This document shows positions 54,055 through 61,782 of a DNA stretch of 64,000 bases, piece by piece. Each line of letters starts with the position of its first letter. Position 1 is the first letter of the stretch. The notes under the pieces were generated by a model. That model worked only from the letters and a program-made list of their open reading frames with translations. It was not told where the DNA came from and made no database searches. This stretch comes from Gammaproteobacteria bacterium (GTDB taxonomy: Bacteria; Pseudomonadota; Gammaproteobacteria; UBA6429; Thiohalophilaceae): positions 1 to 64,000 of the forward strand of contig JAJRZT010000021.1 of assembly GCA_024275115.1 (NCBI GenBank). The letters run 5' to 3'. The position numbers and the translations under genes are program-made.

Positions 54055-55001
54055 TGAAAAAAACACTAAAGGAAAGCATTCAAATACAACGCGAGGCGCT
54101 GGAAAAAAGTCTGGCCGCACCACTGGCAAAAATTGCCTTTGCTTGTGAAGCTGCCTGGCCAGACAGGAATGCCCTAAACGATGTACTGCTAAAATCACTC
54201 AATACCATTCCGAACTGTACCTTTTTATATGCGCTAGACACCAGCGGCATACAAATTAGTGACAACATATCCAAGGACGGGTTAATCGTCGAACACTTTG
54301 GCCGCGACCGCTCTAAACGTCCTTATATGAAAGAGTTAGTCCCAGTAAGCGGTTTTTTACTTTCAGAAGCATACATCAGTTTACGTATTGCACGCCCTTC
54401 GCTTACTGCTTTACAGGTTATGCGCAAAGGCAACGAAGTGGTTGGCTTTATTGGTGCCGATTTTGATTTACGTAATCTGCCTGTTACCGCAGAAATGTAT
54501 GAAGAACCATCACAATGGCGACAAATTAAAGGCGATGCTGCCATTCGTGGCACCTTGTTCCAACAAACACGCGCAGAAAGTTTGCTCGACAAACAAATCG
54601 ATCTTGTCATGTCCATACTAGAAGAACTTTGCGTTGCCCACGGGATGTTTCAGTCAGTCATTCACTTTTCCAGCAGCCGCGCAACCATCTGGTTAATGAA
54701 CGACCCTTATCGCTACCATATTTTACAAGCCGACGAATTAACCGACCCAGACATCTGCCTGGCTTACCCCCTGCATAAATACCCCAAAGATGCATTAATA
54801 CCCGCCGAAGCAATCAGCAGTATTATGGATAACATGAAACAACTCCGCTTTACCGACGAAAATATTTATTTACGCTCGGCCTCCATTAATATATTCAACG
54901 GCATGGTCAGCCTGACCTTTTCATGTGACGGCTCACACTATATGCCTTATAAAGAATTTATTGATAAAAATATCCGTTTTTGGGTGGGTAGTGCAACATA
55001 A
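54054..55001 (+). CDS. Cache (PDC) sensor-domain protein
   Basis: 315 aa. 'FLYALDTSGIQISDNISKDG', 'GRDRSKRPYMKEL' and 'GFIGADFDLRNLP' are hallmarks of a Cache/PDC fold usually seen in the periplasmic part of chemoreceptors and kinases. Here there is no signal peptide, membrane helix or output domain, so it is a stand-alone cytosolic Cache protein. The C-terminal half (about 185-315) is unassigned. It overlaps the upstream DUF2236 gene by one base (TAATG). Confidence 0.75.
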   Translation: MKKTLKESIQIQREALEKSLAAPLAKIAFACEAAWPDRNALNDVLLKSLNTIPNCTFLYALDTSGIQISDNISKDGLIVEHFGRDRSKRPYMKELVPVSGFLLSEAYISLRIARPSLTALQVMRKGNEVVGFIGADFDLRNLPVTAEMYEEPSQWRQIKGDAAIRGTLFQQTRAESLLDKQIDLVMSILEELCVAHGMFQSVIHFSSSRATIWLMNDPYRYHILQADELTDPDICLAYPLHKYPKDALIPAEAISSIMDNMKQLRFTDENIYLRSASINIFNGMVSLTFSCDGSHYMPYKEFIDKNIRFWVGSAT

Positions 55002-55577
55002 ACACAAACAACCTCTTTATTCTAAATAGTTTTTCTGCACTAACCATACTTTCCTACCGCGAGCCTTTGCCGTATTTATTTTTCTTAAATATTAAGCGTC
55101 AGAGTATCAAAATAAACGACAGGGCAAGCAAATGCTTGTTTTTATAGAATATAAACTCGCCCAAAGATTAAAAGTTTGCTACTTATTAAACACAAAGCTG
55201 GTTTACTTAATTTAGCGGAAGAATTGGGTAATGTCTCCAGAGCTTGTAAAGTGATGGGCGTATCTCGTGATACATTCTATCGCTATCAAGAACTGGTGAA
55301 GAAGGTGGAATCGATAATCTTATCGAAAAAACAAGACGCAAACCTAATTTAATATGGGGGAAATGCCTGAAAGCCCACTGTTACAACTTCTGGGCTATTG
55401 GAATCTTTTAAATGATACTGCCCGCTCAATTGGCGAATTGTTCAATTCTGTGAATAACATAAAACCCTATAAGGCGTCCAGTTTACCCCTTAACGCGCCG
55501 CTGCGCTCTGCTTTAAGGCCAAATTAACTATAACATTATGTGTAAAAAATGTAGCGCATGACATATGTTTTGTTACA
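55002..55577. other. 576-bp gap: IS481 remnant and a partly symmetric element
   Basis: Contains the IS481-family fragment and, at about 55465-55540, a partly symmetrical stretch with CCTTAA and TTAAGG arms that could be an eroded recombination site or hairpin. It is followed by the start region of the histidine-rich gene. The composition suggests an accessory-region boundary. Confidence 0.45.
55161..55352 (+). mobile_element. IS481-family transposase N-terminal remnant
   Basis: Translation gives LLNLAEELGNVSRACKVMG, then VSRDTFYRYQELV, the N-terminal HTH of IS481-type transposases as I recall them. A one-base deletion near 55297 (GTGAAG for GTTGAAG) shifts the frame before EEGGIDNLIEKTRRKPN. 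Nothing of the DDE catalytic core remains. Confidence 0.7.
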
Positions 55578-56009
55578 ATGAACAAAGTTATGGGCATAAA
55601 AACAACTAAAATTTGGTCTAATCACTTGCTGTTACTGTTGCTAGTAACGGCTTTTCTTACTATGCAGTGGTCATCTGCTCACATCCATTTAAGTGAGCAA
55701 CACAATCATGATGGGATACATCACCAGCATCAGACTAAAACACATGCACATAATGTAACAAATCAAACGGGTGCTATTGATTTCTCACACCAAACAAGTC
55801 ATGCCGATGTCATTGACCTTGTTTATGAATGCAGTTTTCCCAAACAAACAAAACAGAACAGCCCCTCAATTGCTTTAGTTTCCAAGTTTGCTATCCCACT
55901 ACAGTCATTGTTGCTGGTCAGCATTAAAACGCCAGCGATGACAACGACTAAGATAAGCTATTTCGAGCTTTCAACAGTCAATCCACGCGCCCCGCCACAC
56001 CACTCTTAA
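55578..56009 (+). CDS. Histidine-rich exported protein
   Basis: 143 aa. A hydrophobic N-terminal helix (about 16-34) is followed by a His-dense stretch (about 35-60, including HNHDGIHHQH) able to bind transition metals, and a second hydrophobic segment (about 97-115). The overall pattern resembles small proteins in heavy-metal efflux loci. It precedes the HupE-type gene by 104 bp on the same strand. No family name; the metal role is inferred from composition and neighbours. Confidence 0.7.
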   Translation: MNKVMGIKTTKIWSNHLLLLLLVTAFLTMQWSSAHIHLSEQHNHDGIHHQHQTKTHAHNVTNQTGAIDFSHQTSHADVIDLVYECSFPKQTKQNSPSIALVSKFAIPLQSLLLVSIKTPAMTTTKISYFELSTVNPRAPPHHS

Positions 56010-56113
56010 ATTTTTTATTGTAAAACCTGTTATCAGCCGTTGTGCTGTTTCAGTCGTTTTAATTATTTTAGAGCGATTGCTGTCGTCCTAAATAAAAATT
56101 TAATGAGGTATTT

Positions 56114-57256
56114 ATGTTACACGTTATAAAACAATTACGATGGCTTCTGGCTGTCTTCATCGCACTGTTTGCGAGCTTGGCTTTTGGGCATGGGATGTCC
56201 GATGCTGAAAAACAACTTATTATTGAAGGAGGCAATCTACGTTATATCTGGATTGGTGCAACCCATATGTTATCGGGTTACGATCATTTAGCTTTTGTCT
56301 TTGGTATTATCTTTTTTCTAACGAAATTTAGGGATATTGTAAAATATATTACCGTCTTCACGCTGGGTCATAGTATCACCCTGATTTTTGCGACCTTTAA
56401 TGCCATTCAGATCAATTACTTTTTAATTGATGCCGTCATTGCATTAAGTGTTTGCTATATCGCCTTCCATAATCTTAATGGTTTTAAGAAACATCTAAAT
56501 ATTAAAGCCCCCAATATGTTGGCGATGATATTTAGCTTGGGGTTAATTCATGGTCTTGGTTTATCTACTCGGTTGCAGCAGTTGCCACTCAATCCTGATC
56601 AGCTATTAATGAATATTATTTCCTTCAATATTGGTATAGAACTAGGTCAAATATCGGCTCTAGCTTTAATGTTACTATTGATTACTGCTTTTCGAAAAAG
56701 TCACCATTTTCCTACTTTTAGCAGGATTTCAAACTACTTTTTAATTCTTTTAGGGGCTTTTCTTTTTCTTATGCAAATGCATGGTTATGAGCATACTGCT
56801 AACGCGGGCGAGTTTGTCGTTAGTGCAGAACCAGTGCAACAAAAGGCAAACCTTGAGCAAGTTCAATCATCTGATTGGAGGGATAGGATAATCATCACTA
56901 TTCCAGCCAGAGGAGAAAAAGAATATAAATTACAACTTGCTAATGGGGCAATGCTTAAATACGCATGGGAAACGGATAAAGGAGAATTATTTTTTGACTT
57001 TCATGGTGAACCAAAAAGCGATACAACAGGTTATTTCAAGAGCTTTTCAAAAGGTACAAAATTTAAGGTAAATGGGGGGTTAACTACGCTGTTTGAAGGA
57101 ACGCACGGCTGGTATTGGAAAAACAATAATAGTTTTCCAGTGGTGATTACTTTGCAGGTAGCAGGTGAATATCAGCGTCTGGACTTAGAGCCTGGTAGCG
57201 AGAAAGTACCCTCTACACAAGCCCCTAATAAACCAACTCGCGATACCATTGATTAA
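56114..57256 (+). CDS. HupE/UreJ-type membrane protein with C-terminal periplasmic domain
   Basis: 380 aa. A signal-like N-terminus ending in FGHG is followed by a HupE/UreJ_2 domain: IWIGATHMLSGYDHLAF (about 45-61), 'TLGHSITL' and 'LIHGLGLS', with metal-binding His residues in about six membrane helices. From residue about 245 a periplasmic domain follows ('PARGEKEYKLQLANGAMLKYAWETDK', 'GTHGWYWKNNN') that I know as the separate 'transmembrane anchor protein' of heavy-metal loci. HupE transports Ni or Co; the metal here is not known. GAGGT lies four bases before the ATG. The fusion is notable. Confidence 0.82.
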   Translation: MLHVIKQLRWLLAVFIALFASLAFGHGMSDAEKQLIIEGGNLRYIWIGATHMLSGYDHLAFVFGIIFFLTKFRDIVKYITVFTLGHSITLIFATFNAIQINYFLIDAVIALSVCYIAFHNLNGFKKHLNIKAPNMLAMIFSLGLIHGLGLSTRLQQLPLNPDQLLMNIISFNIGIELGQISALALMLLLITAFRKSHHFPTFSRISNYFLILLGAFLFLMQMHGYEHTANAGEFVVSAEPVQQKANLEQVQSSDWRDRIIITIPARGEKEYKLQLANGAMLKYAWETDKGELFFDFHGEPKSDTTGYFKSFSKGTKFKVNGGLTTLFEGTHGWYWKNNNSFPVVITLQVAGEYQRLDLEPGSEKVPSTQAPNKPTRDTID

Positions 57257-57268
57257 CAGGAGATTGTT

Positions 57269-57406
57269 ATGAAACAAATAAAATTATTACCGCCATTACT
57301 ATCAGGCGCTTTTATTCTTATGGTGGCTGGATGTTCGAATAGAGGACACTCGCATGATGATAATTCATACAGCAACTCATCAAACAAGCACGATTCAATT
57401 GATTAA
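57269..57406 (+). CDS. Small lipoprotein, 45 aa
   Basis: A short ORF with AGGAG six bases upstream of its ATG. Product: a 20-residue signal ending in the lipobox VAGC, then a polar tail of about 23 residues with GHSHDD and several Ser/Asn. It sits 12 bp after the HupE-like gene and 18 bp before the DUF6488 gene, with consistent spacing for an operon. The His/Asp motif suggests metal contact. Confidence 0.7.
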   Translation: MKQIKLLPPLLSGAFILMVAGCSNRGHSHDDNSYSNSSNKHDSID

Positions 57407-57424
57407 ACTATTTGGAGAATATGT

Positions 57425-57775
57425 ATGAAAATTTTAAAAACATCACTCGTATTGTTATTATTACTTTTTGGCTCATCTGTGGTGGCCGGGACTGGACACG
57501 ATCATGGCCACAGTCATGCACAAGCCCCTGTTAGTCAAGAAGTAGCGAAAAAAAATGCCTACAAAGTGATGGCCTCTCTTGTCAAAAGAGACAAAATTGA
57601 TAAAAGCTGGTCATCAATATCGGTAAATTCTGTTGATAAAAAAGTAATTAATGGTCGTCCTGAATGGGTTGCAATTTATATAAATGAAAAAATTACCAAC
57701 CCTGACAAACAAAAACTTTATGTGTTTCTGACAATAGGCGGAGAATATATTGCCGTAAATTACACTGGGAAGTAA
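57425..57775 (+). CDS. DUF6488 family exported protein
   Basis: 116 aa. A signal peptide (cleavage near VVAG) is followed by a His-rich HDHGHSHAQAP stretch and a compact domain with 'NAYKVMASLVKRDKIDKSW', 'RPEWVAIY' and 'GEYIAVNYTGK'. This matches what I recall of DUF6488 proteins found in metal-resistance loci. The histidines would bind metal in the periplasm. GGAGA precedes the ATG by six bases. It is the last gene of the cassette and is followed by a long hairpin. Confidence 0.8.
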   Translation: MKILKTSLVLLLLLFGSSVVAGTGHDHGHSHAQAPVSQEVAKKNAYKVMASLVKRDKIDKSWSSISVNSVDKKVINGRPEWVAIYINEKITNPDKQKLYVFLTIGGEYIAVNYTGK

Positions 57776-58123
57776 AATCACATAATAAATAGCTGCACCG
57801 GACAATTCAAAGCGGCACTTATTTTGCTAAAAAAACAGCAAAAATGTGCCACTTTAAATTGCCAGTGAGCAAAACGTTAACGGTAATATGACTATTTTCT
57901 ATACCGAGTCTATGCTTATCCTATGAAAGAACAGAATTTTGAGTGGGGTGATTTAAAAAATTGAGAAAACCAGCAAAACATCGTGTTACACTCCCTAAAA
58001 AAATTAATGTAAAAGCAATCCGTAAAAACGAGCATAAACCAACCGTATTTCTGTGCAACTTTTGGTATTTTCTTAGACACCCTTCGCATTGGGAACAAGG
58101 TCTTCGTTTTTCGCGTGGAACTG
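57776..58123. other. 348-bp gap with a long bulged hairpin
   Basis: Holds the hairpin at 57792-57870. From 57961 a frame of 64 codons is open on the plus strand but runs into the 3' end of the CnoX-like gene and has only a TTG start. I see no gene in it. Confidence 0.45.
57792..57870 (+). repeat. Long hairpin with bulges, attC-like
   Basis: The left arm 57792-57818 and right arm 57846-57870 pair over about 24 bp with two unpaired extra bases on the left arm (G and A) and inner pairing of ATTTTGCT with AGCAAAA. Extrahelical bases on one strand are a mark of integron attC sites. The following GTTAACG (57876-57882) is near, but not equal to, the GTTRRRY core. A transcription terminator is the alternative. 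Confidence 0.45.
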
Positions 58124-58996
58124 CTAATGCGTATAGCATCGCAAACTCAACCTGAATTGCGTAACCAGTTTGTGCTCCTGGCCAAGAATATTAAATATTT
58201 TTAGCATTGCCACTCGCGGATACGCATCGTTATAAGTTTTGTCTATTTCCATAATATCAACCAGGAGTTGCAGTGCATCGGCATATTCTTTATTTAATAC
58301 GTAAAAAGCAGAGAGCTGTTGCTTTGCCAGTAGATCATTTTTATTTTTATTGACCGTTTCGATTAATATTTCTACATCAATAATTTTTTCTGCAATTACT
58401 AAAAAACTCAACTCATCCTGTAACGCAATAATTTCTTTTAACTTATGCATTTCAGCTGGCAGTGATGCTAATAATTTAAGCGCATCGGCATAGCGCTGTT
58501 CATGTTTTAATAATTTACACAATGAAATAGGTAGCTGGCTATTGTCGGGGTCGGTAACAATGGCATCGGTGATCATTTGATAGGCCTGGTCATGGTTGCC
58601 CTGCGCATACTCGGCAATCGCATCGGCTAAGGCCTGATCTGAATCCTTTGCAATATACTGGCTTAAAACGCGACTAAGATCCGTTTCGGACTGGTAACCG
58701 TGCATGGTTTCAATAACACGTTCATTTCTAAATAATTTTAAAGTAGGTACGCTTGTTATGCTGTATTGTTTGCTAACTTTATATTCTGTTTCGGTATTGA
58801 TGTTCACTAATAACATGCGGCCATTAAACTGGTGAATAATCTTATCCAGAATGGGGTACTGTCGCAAACATGGCCCGGCTTTTTTAGACCAGAAATTAAC
58901 AAGCACCGGGCCTTTGTTTGAATTATCGAGCACAAGCGCCTGAAAGTTATCGGCATTTGCAGCATGAATATAGGGAGAGTCGATTGAATCTATCAT
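58124..58996 (-). CDS. cnoX: CnoX (YbbN)-like thioredoxin-TPR protein
   Basis: 290 aa. A thioredoxin domain (about 10-115; 'VLVNFWSKKAGPCLRQYP', 'SITSVPTLKLFRNER') has the motif AGPC with only the second Cys, as in monothiol CnoX-type proteins. Four TPR-like helical repeats follow (about 120-280). CnoX protects proteins from oxidation and passes them to chaperonin. The C-terminus reads FRLSLRCYTH, while a shifted frame would give a more usual hydrophobic end; a late frameshift is possible. It is the last gene of the minus-strand operon. Confidence 0.8.
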   Translation of the reverse strand: MIDSIDSPYIHAANADNFQALVLDNSNKGPVLVNFWSKKAGPCLRQYPILDKIIHQFNGRMLLVNINTETEYKVSKQYSITSVPTLKLFRNERVIETMHGYQSETDLSRVLSQYIAKDSDQALADAIAEYAQGNHDQAYQMITDAIVTDPDNSQLPISLCKLLKHEQRYADALKLLASLPAEMHKLKEIIALQDELSFLVIAEKIIDVEILIETVNKNKNDLLAKQQLSAFYVLNKEYADALQLLVDIMEIDKTYNDAYPRVAMLKIFNILGQEHKLVTQFRLSLRCYTH

Positions 58997-59019
58997 TGCA
59001 AAGTTGTATCTTTTTAATG

Positions 59020-59757
59020 CTAGTGGATTTGAGGCATATCGGTTTGGTCAAAATATTCCTGCATAATGTCACGCACAGGTTGTGGATAATTTAAACGTAC
59101 CATTTCAGACATGCCTTCTTTAAAGAACCCTGGGGCATCCATAGGCAGTGCTTCAATTAAAGCACTAAAAACCTGTCGCATCGTGCCAGAATGATGTGAT
59201 CGAGTTGCAACAATACCACGGTTAATATTAAGTATCCGCCACGGACGGTGCATATTGGTAATTTCAATGTCCTGTTTAATGCTGTCGCTACAGGCATCCG
59301 CAATCTGCCCCATAAAGTCAGCTAAAGCAATCAGCTCTCCCGGCTCTTTTAATGCATTGGCTAATTGAGCCAGCGCATCGACAATCGGCTCAAGAATATT
59401 TATATGGCCGTCATTTTTTATTACCCAGTCGGCAATAACTAATGACAATTCCTGCAAACTGTTTTTTTCGACCAGGCTCTTGTTTGCCTCTGCCTGATAG
59501 ATTAATTTTTCTAAAATAGATAAGCCATGCTCACCAATATCGGTAATGTCATTGGCAACAAAATTAGCATGTCGCTTGTCAACGCCCTCGGCAATCTCAA
59601 AGAACTGGTTCATTGCCGCTATCGTGGCTGGCAGTGATTCTTCTGCACTATTATGTACATGACTTTTTTCAGCCTCGATTAAGCGCTCACATAGCTGCAC
59701 AAATTTTTCCCGAGCATCCTTTAACGATATTATTTGTAATTCCATTGATGCCATCAT
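59020..59757 (-). CDS. Unrecognised helical protein, 245 aa
   Basis: The start codons (two adjacent ATGs) abut the stop of the ketoreductase gene, so translation is coupled. The product is soluble, acidic and mostly helical, with coiled-coil-like heptads (about 70-150) and no signal peptide. I do not recognise a family. Conserved-looking spots are HRPWRILNINRG and PQPVRDIMQEYF near the C-terminus. It sits between the APE-like ketoreductase and a CnoX-like gene, where many APE clusters carry a second ketosynthase. A role in the pathway is inference. Confidence 0.6.
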   Translation of the reverse strand: MMASMELQIISLKDAREKFVQLCERLIEAEKSHVHNSAEESLPATIAAMNQFFEIAEGVDKRHANFVANDITDIGEHGLSILEKLIYQAEANKSLVEKNSLQELSLVIADWVIKNDGHINILEPIVDALAQLANALKEPGELIALADFMGQIADACSDSIKQDIEITNMHRPWRILNINRGIVATRSHHSGTMRQVFSALIEALPMDAPGFFKEGMSEMVRLNYPQPVRDIMQEYFDQTDMPQIH

Positions 59758-60495
59758 TTATACCATCGCGCCGTTAATGTTAATGATCTGGCCAGAGATA
59801 TAAGCAGCATCTTCCGATGCTAAAAATCCAACCAGTTTTGCAACTTCATCGGGTGTGCCGGCTCGTTGCATGGGTACTATTTTTTTAATGGTTTGTTTAT
59901 CAAAAACCCCCTCGGTCATTTCACTTTGAATAACGCCGGGCGCGACCACATTGGCAGTAATGCCACGTGATGCCATTTCAATCGCAATGGATTTTGTTGC
60001 ACCGTGCAAGCCGGACTTAGCCGCAGCATAATTAGCCTGACCACGGTTGCCCATTACCGCAGCAACCGACGACATAGAAATTATTCGCCCCCATCGTGTT
60101 TGCATCATCGGTAATAATAGTGGCTGTGTCACATTAAAAAAACCATTCAGGCTAACATCCAGTACCTTTTTCCACTGCGGTGCCTGCATGCCAGCCATAA
60201 TAGCATCGTCATGAATACCGGCATTGTTCACCACAATTTGTATTGCGCCATTATCTAGCAAAGACTGGAGTTGCTGTTTTGTTTGTTCTGCGTCAGTTAT
60301 ATTAAAAACAATCGCTTCTGCGCTACCACCATCGCATTTTATTTCTGCTACCATTTTTTCCGCACGTTCTGGGCGCGTATTGGCATGCACGATAACATGA
60401 TGGCCACCGGCCGCGAGTTGCCTGCATATTGCAGAGCCAATATCGCCGCTGCCGCCAGTAACAAGCGCACGTCTGGTTTTAGTTTCTATTTTCAT
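59758..60495 (-). CDS. 3-oxoacyl-ACP reductase (FabG/ApeQ-like)
   Basis: 245 aa, short-chain dehydrogenase fold. Cofactor loop TGGSGDIGS (13-21), NNAG (90-93) and catalytic triad Ser143, Tyr156, Lys160 (YAAAK) are intact. It reduces the beta-keto group during polyene chain elongation, using NADPH. The gene overlaps the dehydratase by 4 bp, so it belongs to the same operon. The product is closer in context to APE ketoreductases than to housekeeping FabG; no acpP or fabF is beside it. Confidence 0.9.
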   Translation of the reverse strand: MKIETKTRRALVTGGSGDIGSAICRQLAAGGHHVIVHANTRPERAEKMVAEIKCDGGSAEAIVFNITDAEQTKQQLQSLLDNGAIQIVVNNAGIHDDAIMAGMQAPQWKKVLDVSLNGFFNVTQPLLLPMMQTRWGRIISMSSVAAVMGNRGQANYAAAKSGLHGATKSIAIEMASRGITANVVAPGVIQSEMTEGVFDKQTIKKIVPMQRAGTPDEVAKLVGFLASEDAAYISGQIININGAMV

Positions 60496-60965
60496 CCTGC
60501 CTCTGCCATCTGAATAACCGTTGCCCGACCGGTTGCCACTTTTATCTTTTCGCCTTTTGAATTTTCGCTGGCATCAATAAAGTACATTGTAAATTCATAT
60601 ATTAAACTACCACCCTGCGCCATGCATTGTGTAACGTAAATCATCATCTCCTGTTTAATCTCATCTAACCAAGTATAGCTTAATTCAACATTGCGTACTG
60701 CCGCTAGATAACCGGGCGGTAGCGTTGCACCTTTTTCACGTGCTAGCAAGCCACCATGGATAGCCATTGCCTGAGCACAATATTCAATGGCATGCAGCGC
60801 AGACAATTTATTGTTTTTATACAACGGATTATCTTTTCGCAAGTGTGATTGTGTTGAGCAAAGCGCCGACTGCGTATTCCATTCATGTACGGCGTCATTC
60901 AAACACATTAAGCCTGCATGGGGAATTAGCGTGGCAAGTTCATCTCTTTTAATTATAGGTATCAT
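60492..60965 (-). CDS. Hotdog-fold 3-hydroxyacyl-ACP dehydratase (ApeP-like)
   Basis: 157 aa. 'LIPHAGLMCLNDAVHEW' at the N-terminus and 'ALHAIEYCAQAMAIHGGLLA' in the central helix are the APE-type dehydratase pattern (hotdog fold with His and Glu in the active site). It introduces the double bonds that conjugate the polyene. It overlaps the ketoreductase by 4 bp and follows the chain-length-factor-like gene by 13 bp. Confidence 0.88.
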   Translation of the reverse strand: MIPIIKRDELATLIPHAGLMCLNDAVHEWNTQSALCSTQSHLRKDNPLYKNNKLSALHAIEYCAQAMAIHGGLLAREKGATLPPGYLAAVRNVELSYTWLDEIKQEMMIYVTQCMAQGGSLIYEFTMYFIDASENSKGEKIKVATGRATVIQMAEAG

Positions 60966-60978
60966 TTTAATAACAATA

Positions 60979-61776
60979 TTAACAGGGCGTTGTATTAATT
61001 TTTAGCGCAGTCGATTGCACATGCGGAAGAATAACAGTCATTGTTTCCTGTTTTGCCAAAGCTTGCAACAAAGGTAATGATCGCGCTGCCGGGTTACCTA
61101 GCCGAAGTTGCTCTAAATTTGAGTCGGCGCAAGTGCTATAAGCAGATTGCTGCATTAATTCAAGTTCTAGCACGGCTATGCTACTTTCCTCTTTTTTTAC
61201 TGACAAACACATTGCCACTGCAAATGCAGCCTCTAAATGACGAGCACCATCAAGTGGTGCAGGCGCAGGGTAGTCATAAGTAACAAGCAGGACTGTTTTT
61301 TGCTCAATGACTGCAAAAGTAGCAGCCTCCAGAAGTGCCATTGTAAAAGTCTCATCACAAGCAGATAAACTGTTTGAGTTATTCTGTGCTTTCGCTGCAA
61401 TCGCCCAATAGCCCGCTGCTGCGTTATGCACGGAGTTATGAAAATTTGTTGGCGAAAGCAAACATTCTGGCAAGGTCAATGCGCTACAAATTTTATCCAG
61501 TATGCCATGATCACCGTCCGATGATGCAAATACGGTGGCATAATTTTGCGCTGCTTCTAAATCAGAACCCACACATTTTTCGGCAGCATGCAGCGCCAGT
61601 TTGATTAATGGTGTTGTGCGCCGCCGCTCATTGGCAGGAAGAATGGCGGGTGAAAATTTTTCTAATGGTTCTGCTCTGTATTTTTCATTTCCACACAGCA
61701 CTGCCTGGCTCCGTTGCCAGTCAGGTAACCCCGGTGCAACCAGACTTATTGCATTCAAATATACTGTCGCACTCAT
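60979..61776 (-). CDS. Beta-ketoacyl-synthase chain-length-factor-like protein
   Basis: 265 aa. A short ketosynthase-like fold: 'ERRRTTPLIKLALHAAE', 'TVFASSDGDHGI', 'FHNSVHNAAAGYWAIA'. The N-terminal ketosynthase half is present, but no active-site Cys-His-His set is complete, matching the chain-length-factor-like (APE-type) proteins that dimerise with the true ketosynthase. Its likely partner is encoded directly upstream, 6 bp away. Confidence 0.85.
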   Translation of the reverse strand: MSATVYLNAISLVAPGLPDWQRSQAVLCGNEKYRAEPLEKFSPAILPANERRRTTPLIKLALHAAEKCVGSDLEAAQNYATVFASSDGDHGILDKICSALTLPECLLSPTNFHNSVHNAAAGYWAIAAKAQNNSNSLSACDETFTMALLEAATFAVIEQKTVLLVTYDYPAPAPLDGARHLEAAFAVAMCLSVKKEESSIAVLELELMQQSAYSTCADSNLEQLRLGNPAARSLPLLQALAKQETMTVILPHVQSTALKINTTPC

Positions 61777-61782
61777 GCTGGC

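Noticed and set aside
55465-55540. Left attC site
   Set aside because: Arms pair poorly (several mismatches) and no GTTRRRY core can be placed; it is mentioned only as a possible counterpart.
57961-58155. Plus-strand 64-codon frame
   Set aside because: TTG start, no ribosome-binding site, and overlap with the CnoX-like gene.
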